From the NCBI RefSeq assembly GCF_018325905.1, contig NZ_AP021901.1, forward strand, positions 5,270,001 through 5,334,000: a DNA stretch of 64,000 nucleotides, in the 5' to 3' direction. Within the stretch, counting starts at the first letter, position 1. Every line of letters begins with the position of its first letter. This DNA comes from Pseudomonas sp. St316. GTDB lineage: Bacteria > Pseudomonadota > Gammaproteobacteria > Pseudomonadales > Pseudomonadaceae. The notes beneath the pieces were generated by a model, which saw only the letters and a program-made list of their open reading frames with translations, made no database searches and was not told where the DNA came from. The position numbers and the translations under genes were made by a program. Shown piece after piece: positions 45,914 through 54,287 of this stretch.

Positions 45914-48058
45914 TCAGGATATCTCCCGCCGAAACGGCGGCAGCGCATTGAGGATCGCCTTGCCATAGCGCTGGGTTACCAGCCTGCGGTCGAGCAAGGT
46001 GATGGTGCCGCGGTCTTCTTCGGTGCGCAGCAACCGACCACACGCCTGGACCAGCTTCAGCGAAGCGTCCGGCACGGAGATTTCCATGAACGGGTTGCCG
46101 CCTCGGGCTTCGATCCACTCGGCCAGCGCGGCTTCCACCGGGTCATCGGGCACCGAGAATGGAATCTTGGCGATCACCACGTGCTCGCAATAGGCACCCG
46201 GCAAGTCCACGCCTTCGGCAAAACTCGCCAGGCCGAACAGCACGCTGGAATCACCGCCGTCGACCCGCGCCTTGTGTTTGTTCAGGGTTTCCTGCTTCGA
46301 CAGGTTGCCCTGGATGAACACCTGCTTGCGCCAGTCACGGTCAAGGCCGTCGAACACGTCCTGCATCTGCTTGCGCGAGGAAAACAGCACCAGGGTGCCT
46401 CGTGAGCCTTCCACCAGTTCCGGCAGGTCGCGAATGATCGCCGCGGTATGGCCGGCGGCATCCCGCGGGTCGGCCTTGAGGTCCGGCACCCGCAGCACAC
46501 CGGCGTCGGCGTGATGGAAGGGGCTTGGAACCACGGCGGTCACGGCTTTCTTCGGCAGGCCGGCGCGCATGCGGAAACGGTCGAACGTGCCCAGGGCCGT
46601 CAGCGTGGCGGACGTCACCAGCGCGCCATAGGCCACGTTCCACAGGTTGCGACGCAGCATTTCCGCCGCCAGGATCGGGCTGGCATTGACCTCGATATCG
46701 AACAGCGAACCGCTTTCGGCCAGGGTCAGCCACCGCGCCATTGGCGGGTTGTCTTCCGGGTCTTCGGCGGTGAAGGCCGTCCACAGTTCCCAATTGCCTT
46801 GTGAGCGGGACAACAGGCTGCCGAACAGCGGGTACCACTCCTCGGCCTGGTTACTGGCGATGCCGATGTTGACCTCGCCATCCATGCCTTCCTTGAGCAG
46901 GTCGGTCAGGCGCGTGAACAGGTCGGTCAGGCGTGCGAAACCTTTCTTGAGCTCGATGCCCATTTCGCGCATGTGCTCGGGAATCACCCCGCCGACAAAC
47001 CGGTGACGTGGCCGCTCGCGGCCCTCGACGTCTTCGCCGGGCTTGAAGTCGGCCACTTGCTCGCACGCGGTGAACATGAACTGCTGGTTCGTCTTGATTT
47101 CCCGCGCCAGCTCCGGCACTTGCTCGATGAACTTGCCCAGGTCGCCCGGCAATGGATGCTGGGCCAACAGTTTGGTGAGGTTCTTGGCGGTGGTTTCCAG
47201 CCAGTCGGCGGTGGAGCGCAGCCGGGTGTAATGGGCGAAATGCCCGATGGCCTTGTCCGGCAGGTGATGGCCTTCGTCGAACACGTAGATCGTGTCGCGC
47301 GGGTCCGGCAGCACCGCACCGCCGCCCAAGGCCAGGTCGGCCAGCACCATGTCGTGGTTGGTGACAATGACGTCGACCTTGCCCATGCCTTCACGGGCCT
47401 TGTAGAAGGCGCACTGGCCGAAGTTCGGGCAATGCCGGTTGGTGCACTGGCTATGGTCGGTCGTCAGGCGGGACCAGTCGGCGTCTTCCAGGGCCGTGGA
47501 CCAACTGTCGCGGTCGCCGTCCCATTTATTGCCGGCCAGCTTCTCGATCATGCTGGTGAACAGCTTCTGACTGGCCTCATCGACTTCGATCTTGAAGCCT
47601 TCTTCTTCGAACAGCTGGGCCGTGGCGGTCTGCGCGTGGCCTTCCTGGAGCAGCATGTCGAGCTTGGACAGGCACATGTAGCGCCCACGGCCCTTGGCCA
47701 GCGCGAACGTGAAGTTCAGCCCGCTGTTGCGCATCAGGTCGGGCAGGTCCTTGTAGACGATCTGCTCCTGCAGGGCGACGGTGGCCGTGGCGATCACCAG
47801 GCGTTTGCCGGCGGCCTTGGCAGTGGGAATCGCCGCCAGGCTGTAGGCCACGGTCTTGCCGGTACCGGTGCCGGCCTCCACCGCCACGATGGCGGGCTCG
47901 CCACTGCGCCGGCCTTCGTCGTCGGTGTCGATGTCACCCAGGACTTTTGCCACTTCGGCAATCATTAGGCGCTGGCCATATCGCGGCTTGAGGCTCTTGG
48001 CTTCGAGAAAACGCGAATAGGCGCCCTGGATCGTGGTTTTGAGTTCGGTGCTGATCAT
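45914..48058 (-). CDS. dinG: ATP-dependent DNA helicase DinG
   Basis: XPD-like superfamily 2 helicase with an iron-sulfur cluster, thought to resolve R-loops and replication conflicts. The 714-residue length matches E. coli DinG (716). Walker A VEAGTGTGKTVAYSLA lies near residues 55-70. Cluster cysteines appear in RYMCLSKLDM and QCTNRHCPNFGQCAFYK (near 130 and 205-220), and the DEAH-box variant VFDEGHHL near 255. C-terminal motifs include VQACGRLLRTEEDRGTI near 670-690. It stands alone on the minus strand, divergent from the CopD-like gene. Confidence 0.95.
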   Translation of the reverse strand: MISTELKTTIQGAYSRFLEAKSLKPRYGQRLMIAEVAKVLGDIDTDDEGRRSGEPAIVAVEAGTGTGKTVAYSLAAIPTAKAAGKRLVIATATVALQEQIVYKDLPDLMRNSGLNFTFALAKGRGRYMCLSKLDMLLQEGHAQTATAQLFEEEGFKIEVDEASQKLFTSMIEKLAGNKWDGDRDSWSTALEDADWSRLTTDHSQCTNRHCPNFGQCAFYKAREGMGKVDVIVTNHDMVLADLALGGGAVLPDPRDTIYVFDEGHHLPDKAIGHFAHYTRLRSTADWLETTAKNLTKLLAQHPLPGDLGKFIEQVPELAREIKTNQQFMFTACEQVADFKPGEDVEGRERPRHRFVGGVIPEHMREMGIELKKGFARLTDLFTRLTDLLKEGMDGEVNIGIASNQAEEWYPLFGSLLSRSQGNWELWTAFTAEDPEDNPPMARWLTLAESGSLFDIEVNASPILAAEMLRRNLWNVAYGALVTSATLTALGTFDRFRMRAGLPKKAVTAVVPSPFHHADAGVLRVPDLKADPRDAAGHTAAIIRDLPELVEGSRGTLVLFSSRKQMQDVFDGLDRDWRKQVFIQGNLSKQETLNKHKARVDGGDSSVLFGLASFAEGVDLPGAYCEHVVIAKIPFSVPDDPVEAALAEWIEARGGNPFMEISVPDASLKLVQACGRLLRTEEDRGTITLLDRRLVTQRYGKAILNALPPFRREIS

Positions 48059-48157
48059 GAATGGTCGGGCGCAAAAAACGCTGGATAAATTTTCAGTGGT
48101 TCGGATCGGCGGCTATCATACCCCGCTAATGAATCCTGCGCAGAACGGAGTAACCCA

Positions 48158-48622
48158 ATGACACCCTTTGCCTTCATCTACACCCTGCATTTGCTGGCGG
48201 CCCTGGTCTGGGTCGGCGGCATGTTCTTCGCCTGGATGATCCTGCGCCCCGCCGCAATGACGGCGCTTGAGGGCCCTGCCCGGCTCAAGTTGTGGGTAGA
48301 AGTGTTTCAACGTTTTTTTGTCTGGGTCTGGGTGGCGGTGGTGCTTTTACCGATCAGCGGTGTAGGCCTGATCCATGTGCGCTTCGCCGGTTTCGAAACC
48401 GCGCCGCGGTACGTGCAGGTGATGATGGGACTGTACGTGGTGATGACAGCGCTGTTTATCCGCATCCAGGGCCTGCAACTGCCGGCATTGCGTAGCGCCG
48501 TGACGGCGCAGGACTGGCCCGCGGGTGCGGCGGTGCTGGGGAAGATTCGCAGGCTGGTGGGGATCAACCTGTTGATCGGGTTACTGGTGGTGGCGATTGG
48601 CGCGGCGCGGCCGATGTTCTGA
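48158..48622 (+). CDS. CopD-family membrane protein
   Basis: A 154-residue inner-membrane protein with four hydrophobic segments: IYTLHLLAALVWVGGMFFAWMIL, FFVWVWVAVVLLPISGVGLI, YVQVMMGLYVVMTALFIRI and LVGINLLIGLLVVAIGA. The conserved His in TLHLLAALVWVGGMFF is typical of the CopD domain implicated in copper handling; the link to copper here is by family only. ACGGAG precedes the ATG. It is divergent from dinG across 99 bases. Confidence 0.82.
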   Translation: MTPFAFIYTLHLLAALVWVGGMFFAWMILRPAAMTALEGPARLKLWVEVFQRFFVWVWVAVVLLPISGVGLIHVRFAGFETAPRYVQVMMGLYVVMTALFIRIQGLQLPALRSAVTAQDWPAGAAVLGKIRRLVGINLLIGLLVVAIGAARPMF

Positions 48623-48638
48623 ACATCACCTAAAACCC

Positions 48639-48728
48639 TGTGGGAGCGAGCTTGCTCGCGATGGCGGTGTATCAGGCAATACTTCATCGGCTGACACAAC
48701 GCCATCGCGAGCAAGCTCGCTCCCACAG
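48639..48728. repeat. REP doublet
   Basis: TGTGGGAGCGAGCTTGCTCGCGATGGCGG ... GCCATCGCGAGCAAGCTCGCTCCCACA between convergent genes. Confidence 0.9.
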
Positions 48729-48747
48729 GTTCAGATCAGTTTTTTCT

Positions 48748-49506
48748 TCAGAACCGCTGCACCGTCACCGTCCCCGCCGCTCCGGCAGGTCCTGGCTGGC
48801 CCTCGGCGCCGGGACGACCGCTTTTGCCACCATCGGCGGTATAGACCAGGCACCCCTTGGCCTTGCCTCCCGCCCCCGGTTTGCCACCAGGCCCAGCCGC
48901 GCCACCGGCACCGCCGTCCACCACGACCTTGATCTGCTCGGCAGGATAGGCGCGGGGCAGCTCAAGGCGTACCAACGCACCGGCCGCACCCGGCTGGCCA
49001 TCGCTGCCATTGCTGCCGTCGGCCCCGCGACCGGCCGAACCCCAGGTGCAACCCGGCGCCTGGCCATTGGCACCGTCAAGACCGACGAAACCCGGCGCAC
49101 CGGTACCACCGCGGGCATCCACCGACAACAGCGGCGCATTCAAGGCATTGAAACGCAGATTGAGATCGCGCCCCGACCGCGCGGCCTTGGTGTAGGTACC
49201 CGGTGCGCCGCGTGAAGTGATCTGGCTGCCCTCGGCCAGCTCAGCCTGGGCCACTTTCATTTCCAATACCTGCTGCGCCGGCACGATGGCGATCCGCGCT
49301 TCACGCCCCAGGTGCAATTGGTCGATGGTCAGTTCAGTGACATTGGAAGGCACCAGCAGCGTGCCATAGTCGGCCACGTCCAGTCGCTCAAGGACCAGGG
49401 TGCTGGTGGTGTTGGGCAGGCGCATCAACGAATGGCTTTCGACCTGGACCACCTGGGCCGAAGCCCATGGGCATACGAATGCGGCGAGCAGACACAATTT
49501 ACGCAT
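48748..49506 (-). CDS. Secreted collagen-like glycine-rich protein
   Basis: A 252-residue protein with a signal peptide (MRKLCLLAAFVCPWASAQ). Its first half is a beta-rich segment (VLERLDVADYGTLLVPSNVTELTIDQLHLG). Its second half contains blocks of collagen-like Gly-x-y triplets, e.g. GAPGFVGLDGANGQAPG, GAGGAAGPGGKPGAGGKAKG and GRPGAEGQPGPAGAAG. Two cysteines lie within the triplet region. AGAGG precedes the ATG at 49506. The first 8 bases overlap the stop region of the upstream DUF1145 gene. Export across the inner membrane is clear from the signal; surface location and function are not known. Confidence 0.75.
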   Translation of the reverse strand: MRKLCLLAAFVCPWASAQVVQVESHSLMRLPNTTSTLVLERLDVADYGTLLVPSNVTELTIDQLHLGREARIAIVPAQQVLEMKVAQAELAEGSQITSRGAPGTYTKAARSGRDLNLRFNALNAPLLSVDARGGTGAPGFVGLDGANGQAPGCTWGSAGRGADGSNGSDGQPGAAGALVRLELPRAYPAEQIKVVVDGGAGGAAGPGGKPGAGGKAKGCLVYTADGGKSGRPGAEGQPGPAGAAGTVTVQRF

Positions 49507-49771
49507 GGGAAGCCTCTGGCGCGGTCGGGAGGGTTTGCAAATGGAAGATACCGAACAGCAGCACTCTGAGGCGATCACGACCTGGCGCGGGGCGGTCACG
49601 CAAACTGGCCCTGAACAACAGCAGTTCCAGCAGATGGAGCACCAGCAAAAACCCGCCGGCGACAGTGACCAGCTCATGCAGCGGATGGACGAACGGCACG
49701 ACCAGATTGACCAGCACCACCAGCCAGAACAGCAGAGTCAGCAAGCGCCCCAGCCCCCAAAACACCTTCAT
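49499..49771 (-). CDS. DUF1145-family membrane protein
   Basis: A 90-residue inner-membrane protein starting MKVFWGLGRLLTLLFWLVVLVN. Two hydrophobic segments lie at about residues 6-25 and 33-54 (LVTVAGGFLLVLHLLELLLF). The C-terminal LRVLLFGIFHLQTLP fits DUF1145. The start at 49771 follows the family N-terminus; the longer frame adds a basic, unsupported extension. The last bases overlap the start of the collagen-like gene, so the two are translationally coupled. Confidence 0.78.
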   Translation of the reverse strand: MKVFWGLGRLLTLLFWLVVLVNLVVPFVHPLHELVTVAGGFLLVLHLLELLLFRASLRDRPAPGRDRLRVLLFGIFHLQTLPTAPEASHA

Positions 49772-49916
49772 ACGCCCCCCTGATCGGGAATTATTCTTTG
49801 CGCGCACAGTAACGGCTTGCGCGCAGGATAAGCCAGAGGGCCAGGCAAATTTAATCTAACTTGAGCGCCGGCCGCCGGATCGCCTTACCGACGACCCGAC
49901 AGCCCTGGCCCGAACT

Positions 49917-50642
49917 TCAACGCTGAATATGCAGTTCAACCCGACGGTTCTGTGCCCGCCCTTCGTCGGTGTCATTGTCGGCCACCGGCTCGCTTTCGCC
50001 TTTGCCTTCGCTGGTGAGTTTGCCGGGGGCCAGCCCCTGGGTCAGCAAATACTCAACGACGCTGCTGGCCCGACGTTCAGACAGCCCCTGGTTATAGGCA
50101 TCACTGCCGACACTGTCGGTGTGTCCCACGACCCGGATGCTGGCGACATTGGCATGGCTGAGCTTGCCCATCAGCCCATCGAGCTGGCTTCGAGCTTCTG
50201 CGGTAAGGTCGGATTTGTCGAAATCGAACAGTACCTTGCCGGCGTCGTTGAGGGTGATGACCTCGCTAGCCGGTGCTTCAGGCTCCATCGGTGGGGCGCT
50301 GGCCGGGTATTGCGGCACCGGGCAACCGTGATGTTCGACAGGGGTATTGGCCGGTGTATCAGGGCAACGGTCGCGGCGGTCGAACACCCCGTCGTCGTCT
50401 TCATCGCCATCCTGGGCATAGCAGATCAAACCACCGCCCAGTAGCCCCAATGCGGCGCCGCCAGCGGCCCAGCCACTGCTTTCAATGGCCCCCAACCCGC
50501 CGCCGGCCAGGCCGCCGATCAGGCTACAGATTGGCCAGGTGCGTTGATTGAGAGGTGCGCTACCGTCGCTGTGAGTGGCGCAACCGGACAACAGACTGCT
50601 CGCCAGCAGTACCGGTAAGGCGGCCCTGATTAGAACGTTCAT
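49917..50642 (-). CDS. OmpA-domain lipoprotein (paralogue A)
   Basis: A 241-residue outer-membrane lipoprotein with lipobox LLSGC (Cys21). A glycine-rich hydrophobic segment (LIGGLAGGGLGAIESSGWAAGGAALGLLGGGLICY) is followed by an acidic calcium-type motif (DGDEDDDGVFDRRDRCPDTP). The OmpA peptidoglycan-binding domain covers about residues 125-241 (VLFDFDKSDLTAEARSQLDG, VVGHTDSVGSDAYNQGLSERRA, GRAQNRRVELHI). The downstream half of a closely related pair (next entry). Its ribosome-binding site lies inside a long hairpin. Confidence 0.9.
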   Translation of the reverse strand: MNVLIRAALPVLLASSLLSGCATHSDGSAPLNQRTWPICSLIGGLAGGGLGAIESSGWAAGGAALGLLGGGLICYAQDGDEDDDGVFDRRDRCPDTPANTPVEHHGCPVPQYPASAPPMEPEAPASEVITLNDAGKVLFDFDKSDLTAEARSQLDGLMGKLSHANVASIRVVGHTDSVGSDAYNQGLSERRASSVVEYLLTQGLAPGKLTSEGKGESEPVADNDTDEGRAQNRRVELHIQR

Positions 50643-50652
50643 GGTGAAGGCT

Positions 50653-50690
50653 CCTGTGTCACCGGCCCATACCGGTCACACAGGAGTAAA
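50653..50690 (-). promoter_or_regulatory. Leader hairpin enclosing the ribosome-binding site of OmpA paralogue A
   Basis: On the minus strand, CTCCTGTGTGACCGG pairs with CCGGTGACACAGGAG around TATGGG, with one mismatch, over about 15 positions. The AGGAG ribosome-binding site, 9 bases before the start codon, is in the 3' arm, so translation initiation should be masked unless the stem opens. Confidence 0.65.
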
Positions 50691-50732
50691 GACCCGCATC
50701 CGCAACTCTACAAGCCGCGAATGGCAAGGGTT

Positions 50733-51428
50733 TCAGCGGTTTATCTTGATTTCCGTGCGACGGTTCATCGCGCGGCCGTCGGCGGTCTTGTTATCGGCCA
50801 CCGGCTGGCTCTCTCCGGAGCCGGACACCGAGACGAAACTGGCGCGAGGCACACCTTGCTGGACCAGGTATTGCACCACCGCATTGGCCCGTTTCTCCGA
50901 CAGCTTCTGGTTATAGGTATCGCTGCCGACGCTGTCGGTATGGCCGGTGACCCGCAGTTGCGCGGTGGACGTTTCCTGTTTCAGCCGGGTGGCGACCGTG
51001 CCCAGCACCTCCTTGTCGGCTGGGGTCAGCGTGGCTTTGTTGAACTCAAAGTGCACGTCGCGGATCACGATGGTTTCTTCCTTGACCACTGGAGGCTCTT
51101 CCGCCATTGGCGGTGGCGCGGGTGGTGGGCAACCGTCGGCATCGACCTGCACGCCCTTCGGTGTGCCCGGGCACTTGTCGCGGCTGTCCGGCACGCCATC
51201 GCCATCTTCATCGCCATCGCCGTGCACCCAGCAGTAAGCCGCCGCCATGCCACCGACGAACAACGCGCCGCCGCCAGCCCAGGAAGTACTTTCGGTGGCG
51301 CCCAATCCTGCGCCGATCGCACCGCCGACGGCGGCACAGGTCGGCCAGTCGGTTTTCTGCAAACCTGCGCAACCAGTCAACACACTGGTTAGCAGAACCA
51401 GGGGTAACGCTGTCCGAACTATGCTCAT
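50733..51428 (-). CDS. OmpA-domain lipoprotein (paralogue B)
   Basis: A 231-residue lipoprotein with lipobox VLTGC (Cys20). The organisation is the same as its neighbour: glycine-rich segment (AVGGAIGAGLGATESTSWAGGGALFVGGMAA), acidic GDEDGDGVPDSRDKCPGTP motif, Pro-rich linker and OmpA domain (VHFEFNKATLTPADKEVLG, VTGHTDSVGSDTYNQKLSEKRA, GRAMNRRTEIKI). AAGGAG precedes the ATG at 51428. Both paralogues share a GGGTCTTTACTCC leader motif upstream, pointing to duplication with conserved control. Confidence 0.9.
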   Translation of the reverse strand: MSIVRTALPLVLLTSVLTGCAGLQKTDWPTCAAVGGAIGAGLGATESTSWAGGGALFVGGMAAAYCWVHGDGDEDGDGVPDSRDKCPGTPKGVQVDADGCPPPAPPPMAEEPPVVKEETIVIRDVHFEFNKATLTPADKEVLGTVATRLKQETSTAQLRVTGHTDSVGSDTYNQKLSEKRANAVVQYLVQQGVPRASFVSVSGSGESQPVADNKTADGRAMNRRTEIKINR

Positions 51429-51619
51429 CGGTTTTCTCCTTGAGGGATCGGCTTGTCGCCGATTCAGGGGAGTAAAGACCCGTCTTCGAATCTGCGCCAG
51501 CCTGAGCAATCGCGGGGTTTCGCCCCGTGTTTGCGAAGATTCCGAACGTTCAGGGACAAACCGCTCTAGGCCACGATGTCCGGGCAGGCTATCGTGATAG
51601 TTCTGACTGAGGAACTTCG

Positions 51620-52117
51620 ATGACTGTTGCCATTTCTGCGCGTACGCCCCAGCAAGCCCTGGCGGCCGTGCTTGACCGTTATGCCCCGCAAACACTGCTA
51701 TTGATCGGTGCCGGCGGCTTTCCCGCGCTCGAAGCATTCCAGCAGGCCCATCCCAACACCGAAGTGGTCCACGCCAGCCCCGGCGCGCTGCCGGCGGACG
51801 TGGCGGCACGGCGTTTTGACCTGGCCCTGGCGCTCGATTGCCTGGAGCATTTACCCAAGCGCGAGGGTCTGAACCTGTTGGGTGGCATCCGCAATCTCAA
51901 TGCCAGCCGCATCGCCGTACTGGCAGACCTCAACGCCTGCGGCTGGCAAGAGACCGACTTTTTTTCCCTGGCCCTGCAAGCCAGCGAGCGATTCCAGCGC
52001 GAAGATCAGGTGTTGACCCTGTTCACCTACGATCTGCTTGAATACAAACAAGTCCCCGACTGGCTCAACTCGCGCTTTTGGGCCAATCCGGAAAATTTTG
52101 GAAAATATTGGTGGTAA
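51620..52117 (+). CDS. DUF6231-family protein
   Basis: A 165-residue protein that I place in DUF6231, a Pseudomonas family. The sequence has a methyltransferase-like nucleotide fold start ([18 protein letters not shown]) and [30 protein letters not shown], resembling a degenerate SAM-methyltransferase core, so it may be inactive or of altered function. GAGGAAC precedes the ATG. It is followed after 2 bases by the YchJ-like gene, within a co-directional four-gene run. Confidence 0.7.
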   Translation: MTVAISARTPQQALAAVLDRYAPQTLLLIGAGGFPALEAFQQAHPNTEVVHASPGALPADVAARRFDLALALDCLEHLPKREGLNLLGGIRNLNASRIAVLADLNACGWQETDFFSLALQASERFQREDQVLTLFTYDLLEYKQVPDWLNSRFWANPENFGKYWW

Positions 52118-52119
52118 CC

Positions 52120-52608
52120 GTGAACACAAGCTCGCACACACCCATTTGCCCTTGCGGCAGTGGCAACTCACTGGACGCCTGCTGCGGCCACTACCACGGC
52201 GGTCACCCGGCGCCCTGCGCCGAAGCCTTGATGCGCTCGCGCTATAGCGCCTATGTGCTGGGCCTGGTGGATTATCTGGTCGCCACCACCCTGCCCGCCC
52301 AGCAGCCAGGCCTCGATCGCCAGTCGATCAGCGAGTGGAGTGCCAACAGCACCTGGTTGGGGCTGGAAGTGGAAAGCAGCGAGGTGCTCGGTGGTCAACC
52401 GGAACACGCCTTTGTCACGTTCACGGCACGCTGGCACGACGGCCAGGGCGAGCACAGCCACCGAGAGCAGTCCTCGTTCGTGCAGAACAACGGGCGCTGG
52501 TACTTCATCGACCCGACCGTGCCGGTCAAGACCGGCCGCAACGACGGCTGTCCGTGCGGCAGCGGGCACAAATTCAAAAAGTGCTGCGCCGGCTACTTCA
52601 ATCGCTGA
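52120..52608 (+). CDS. YchJ-family SEC-C metal-binding protein (UPF0225)
   Basis: A 162-residue protein with two zinc-finger-like SEC-C motifs, one at the N-terminus ([19 protein letters not shown]) and one at the C-terminus ([14 protein letters not shown]), flanking an NTF2-like middle domain ([21 protein letters not shown]). This is the arrangement of E. coli YchJ; the function is unknown. A GTG start at 52120 behind GGTGG is preferred; longer frames overlap the previous gene. Confidence 0.85.
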   Translation: MNTSSHTPICPCGSGNSLDACCGHYHGGHPAPCAEALMRSRYSAYVLGLVDYLVATTLPAQQPGLDRQSISEWSANSTWLGLEVESSEVLGGQPEHAFVTFTARWHDGQGEHSHREQSSFVQNNGRWYFIDPTVPVKTGRNDGCPCGSGHKFKKCCAGYFNR

Positions 52609-52678
52609 TTTTAGGAAACGTCCGACGCTCGTCCATCGGCCCAGAGGGCTAGACTGGGGGTAAACCAGAGGCACGGAC

Positions 52679-53164
52679 ATGACCCTTCCATCATTCTTGC
52701 TGCGCGTCACCTGCCTGCTGCTGTTCATCGGGTTCGGCGGCTGTGCGTCCTGGCGCGGTGAAGAAGCCCCTGACCCCCAGGTGCACCTGGTCAAAGTAGA
52801 GGTGGTGCGGGCCCGGTTGCTGGAGCAGAAGTTCATGCTGCACTTTCGCGTCGACAACCCCGGCGACAGCGACCTGACCGTTCGGGGCCTGACGTACCGC
52901 ATCCACCTCGGTGACCTGCTGCTGACCGAGGGTGAGCACGAACACTGGTTCACCGTGTCCCCAAAACAAAGCGCCTACTTCAAGGTGCCGATCCGCACCA
53001 ACCTGTGGCCGAAAGTGCGGGACGTGGTGAAGTTGCTGGCCAAACCCCGGGAACAGATCCCCTATCGTCTGGAAGGTGAGCTGGAAACCGGATTATTCAT
53101 CGCTCACTACGTGCACCTGGAACGCAATGGCGTGATAATCGCCGCCGATTTTATTGCGGAGTAA
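52679..53164 (+). CDS. LEA type 2 family lipoprotein
   Basis: A 161-residue precursor with lipobox GFGGC (Cys22) and a LEA14/WHy-like beta domain ([43 protein letters not shown]). Such domains occur in stress-protective proteins and in envelope lipoproteins of pseudomonads; the precise role here is unknown. It is followed by the His-rich SEC-C gene after 5 bases, implying one transcript. Confidence 0.82.
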   Translation: MTLPSFLLRVTCLLLFIGFGGCASWRGEEAPDPQVHLVKVEVVRARLLEQKFMLHFRVDNPGDSDLTVRGLTYRIHLGDLLLTEGEHEHWFTVSPKQSAYFKVPIRTNLWPKVRDVVKLLAKPREQIPYRLEGELETGLFIAHYVHLERNGVIIAADFIAE

Positions 53165-53169
53165 CCCCG

Positions 53170-53385
53170 ATGACCCAACAACCCCACGTCCACGGCCCTG
53201 ATTGCAACCACGATCACGACCATCATCACGATCACGATCACGATCATGACCACGGCCATGTCCACGGTCCGAACTGCGGCCACGCCCACCAGGAACCGGT
53301 GCGCAACGCCCTGAAGGATGTCGGCCGCAACGATCCTTGCCCGTGCGGCAATGGCAAGAAATTCAAGAAATGCCACGGGGCTTGA
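53170..53385 (+). CDS. His-rich SEC-C metal-binding peptide
   Basis: A 71-residue protein whose first half is an alternating His/Asp run (from [16 protein letters not shown] through [13 protein letters not shown], with two cysteines). Its end is a SEC-C motif ([19 protein letters not shown]). Both parts are likely zinc- or nickel/copper-binding, so a metal reservoir or chaperone role is plausible but unproven. The start is the ATG at 53170, directly after the LEA lipoprotein stop. Confidence 0.82.
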   Translation: MTQQPHVHGPDCNHDHDHHHDHDHDHDHGHVHGPNCGHAHQEPVRNALKDVGRNDPCPCGNGKKFKKCHGA

Positions 53386-53422
53386 GGGTCCGGGCGAAAA
53401 ACTTTTTCGCCGGTTAGACCGT

Positions 53423-53500
53423 CATCGCGAGCAAGCTCGCTCCCACAGGGGCCCCTGGCTCATCACCGACTCTGTGGGAGCGAGCCTGCTCGCGATGAGG
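53423..53500. repeat. REP doublet (tail to tail)
   Basis: CATCGCGAGCAAGCTCGCTCCCACAGGGG ... CTGTGGGAGCGAGCCTGCTCGCGATGAGG between convergent genes. Confidence 0.88.
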
Positions 53501-53523
53501 CCGGCACATTCACCGCTTATCTG

Positions 53524-54081
53524 TCAGCCCGCCTCCAGAATCTGCTTCACAGCGACCACCGTCGCGTACTCGCCATGCAAATTACCCAGGGACATGGCAT
53601 GCACCTGGGCAGCCGAGCGGGCGTTGCCGAAGTAATCGCTCTTGTCGAAGGTAAAGCAGGCATCCTCGACCACCCAGGTGTCGAATCCAAGGTTGCCGGC
53701 CGTACGCGCCGTGGACTCCACCGAGTTGTGCGTCGCCACGCCGACGATCACCAGTTGCCCGACGCCCGCCTTGCGCAGGTCTTGCTCCAGGCGCGTGGCG
53801 CTGAATGCATCCGGCACCTGTTTCTGCACCAGCCATTCCCCCGCCAGCGGCTCGAACCGTGGCTGAACCTCCACGCCCAACTGGCCCGGCCAGAACACCG
53901 AGTCCGGTGAGCGGGACAGATGGTGGACATGAATCACCGGGCGCGCCGTGTGTCGCCATAAAGCCAGTAGCTCCAGCATGCGCAGCTCTGCCTCGGGATT
54001 GTTGCGAGGGCCAAGCCTGGGATGAAGGATGCCTTTTTGTTGATCGATGAGGATCAGCGCTGCGTTGTTCTGTAGCTCCAT
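53524..54081 (-). CDS. Isochorismatase-family hydrolase, nucleophile replaced
   Basis: A 185-residue alpha/beta protein of the cysteine hydrolase/isochorismatase family. Asp13 in LILIDQQKG and a lysine in WLVQKQVPDAF could be the first two triad members. The position of the nucleophile Cys is Ser120 in GVATHNSVESTARTAG, so nicotinamidase-type catalysis is doubtful. It may be an isochorismatase-like or non-catalytic relative. The start at 54081 (MELQNNAALILID) fits the fold; a longer frame exists upstream. Confidence 0.82.
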   Translation of the reverse strand: MELQNNAALILIDQQKGILHPRLGPRNNPEAELRMLELLALWRHTARPVIHVHHLSRSPDSVFWPGQLGVEVQPRFEPLAGEWLVQKQVPDAFSATRLEQDLRKAGVGQLVIVGVATHNSVESTARTAGNLGFDTWVVEDACFTFDKSDYFGNARSAAQVHAMSLGNLHGEYATVVAVKQILEAG

Positions 54082-54287
54082 GCCGGTTTTCTCTTCTCGG
54101 TCATTGAATCTTCCACACTTGAGCATCACCTCTTCCTCCAGGCAAGCCTTCGAGCAAAAGCGATGACCCGGCCCCGGAGTTTCATCGCCAAACCAACAAA
54201 TAACCCTCGCCCCGCTTGCGCGGCCTCCTCCTGCTCACTAACGTAGCGCCTTTATTGGTGCCACCCCCCTCCCGCAGGAGCTTTGCC

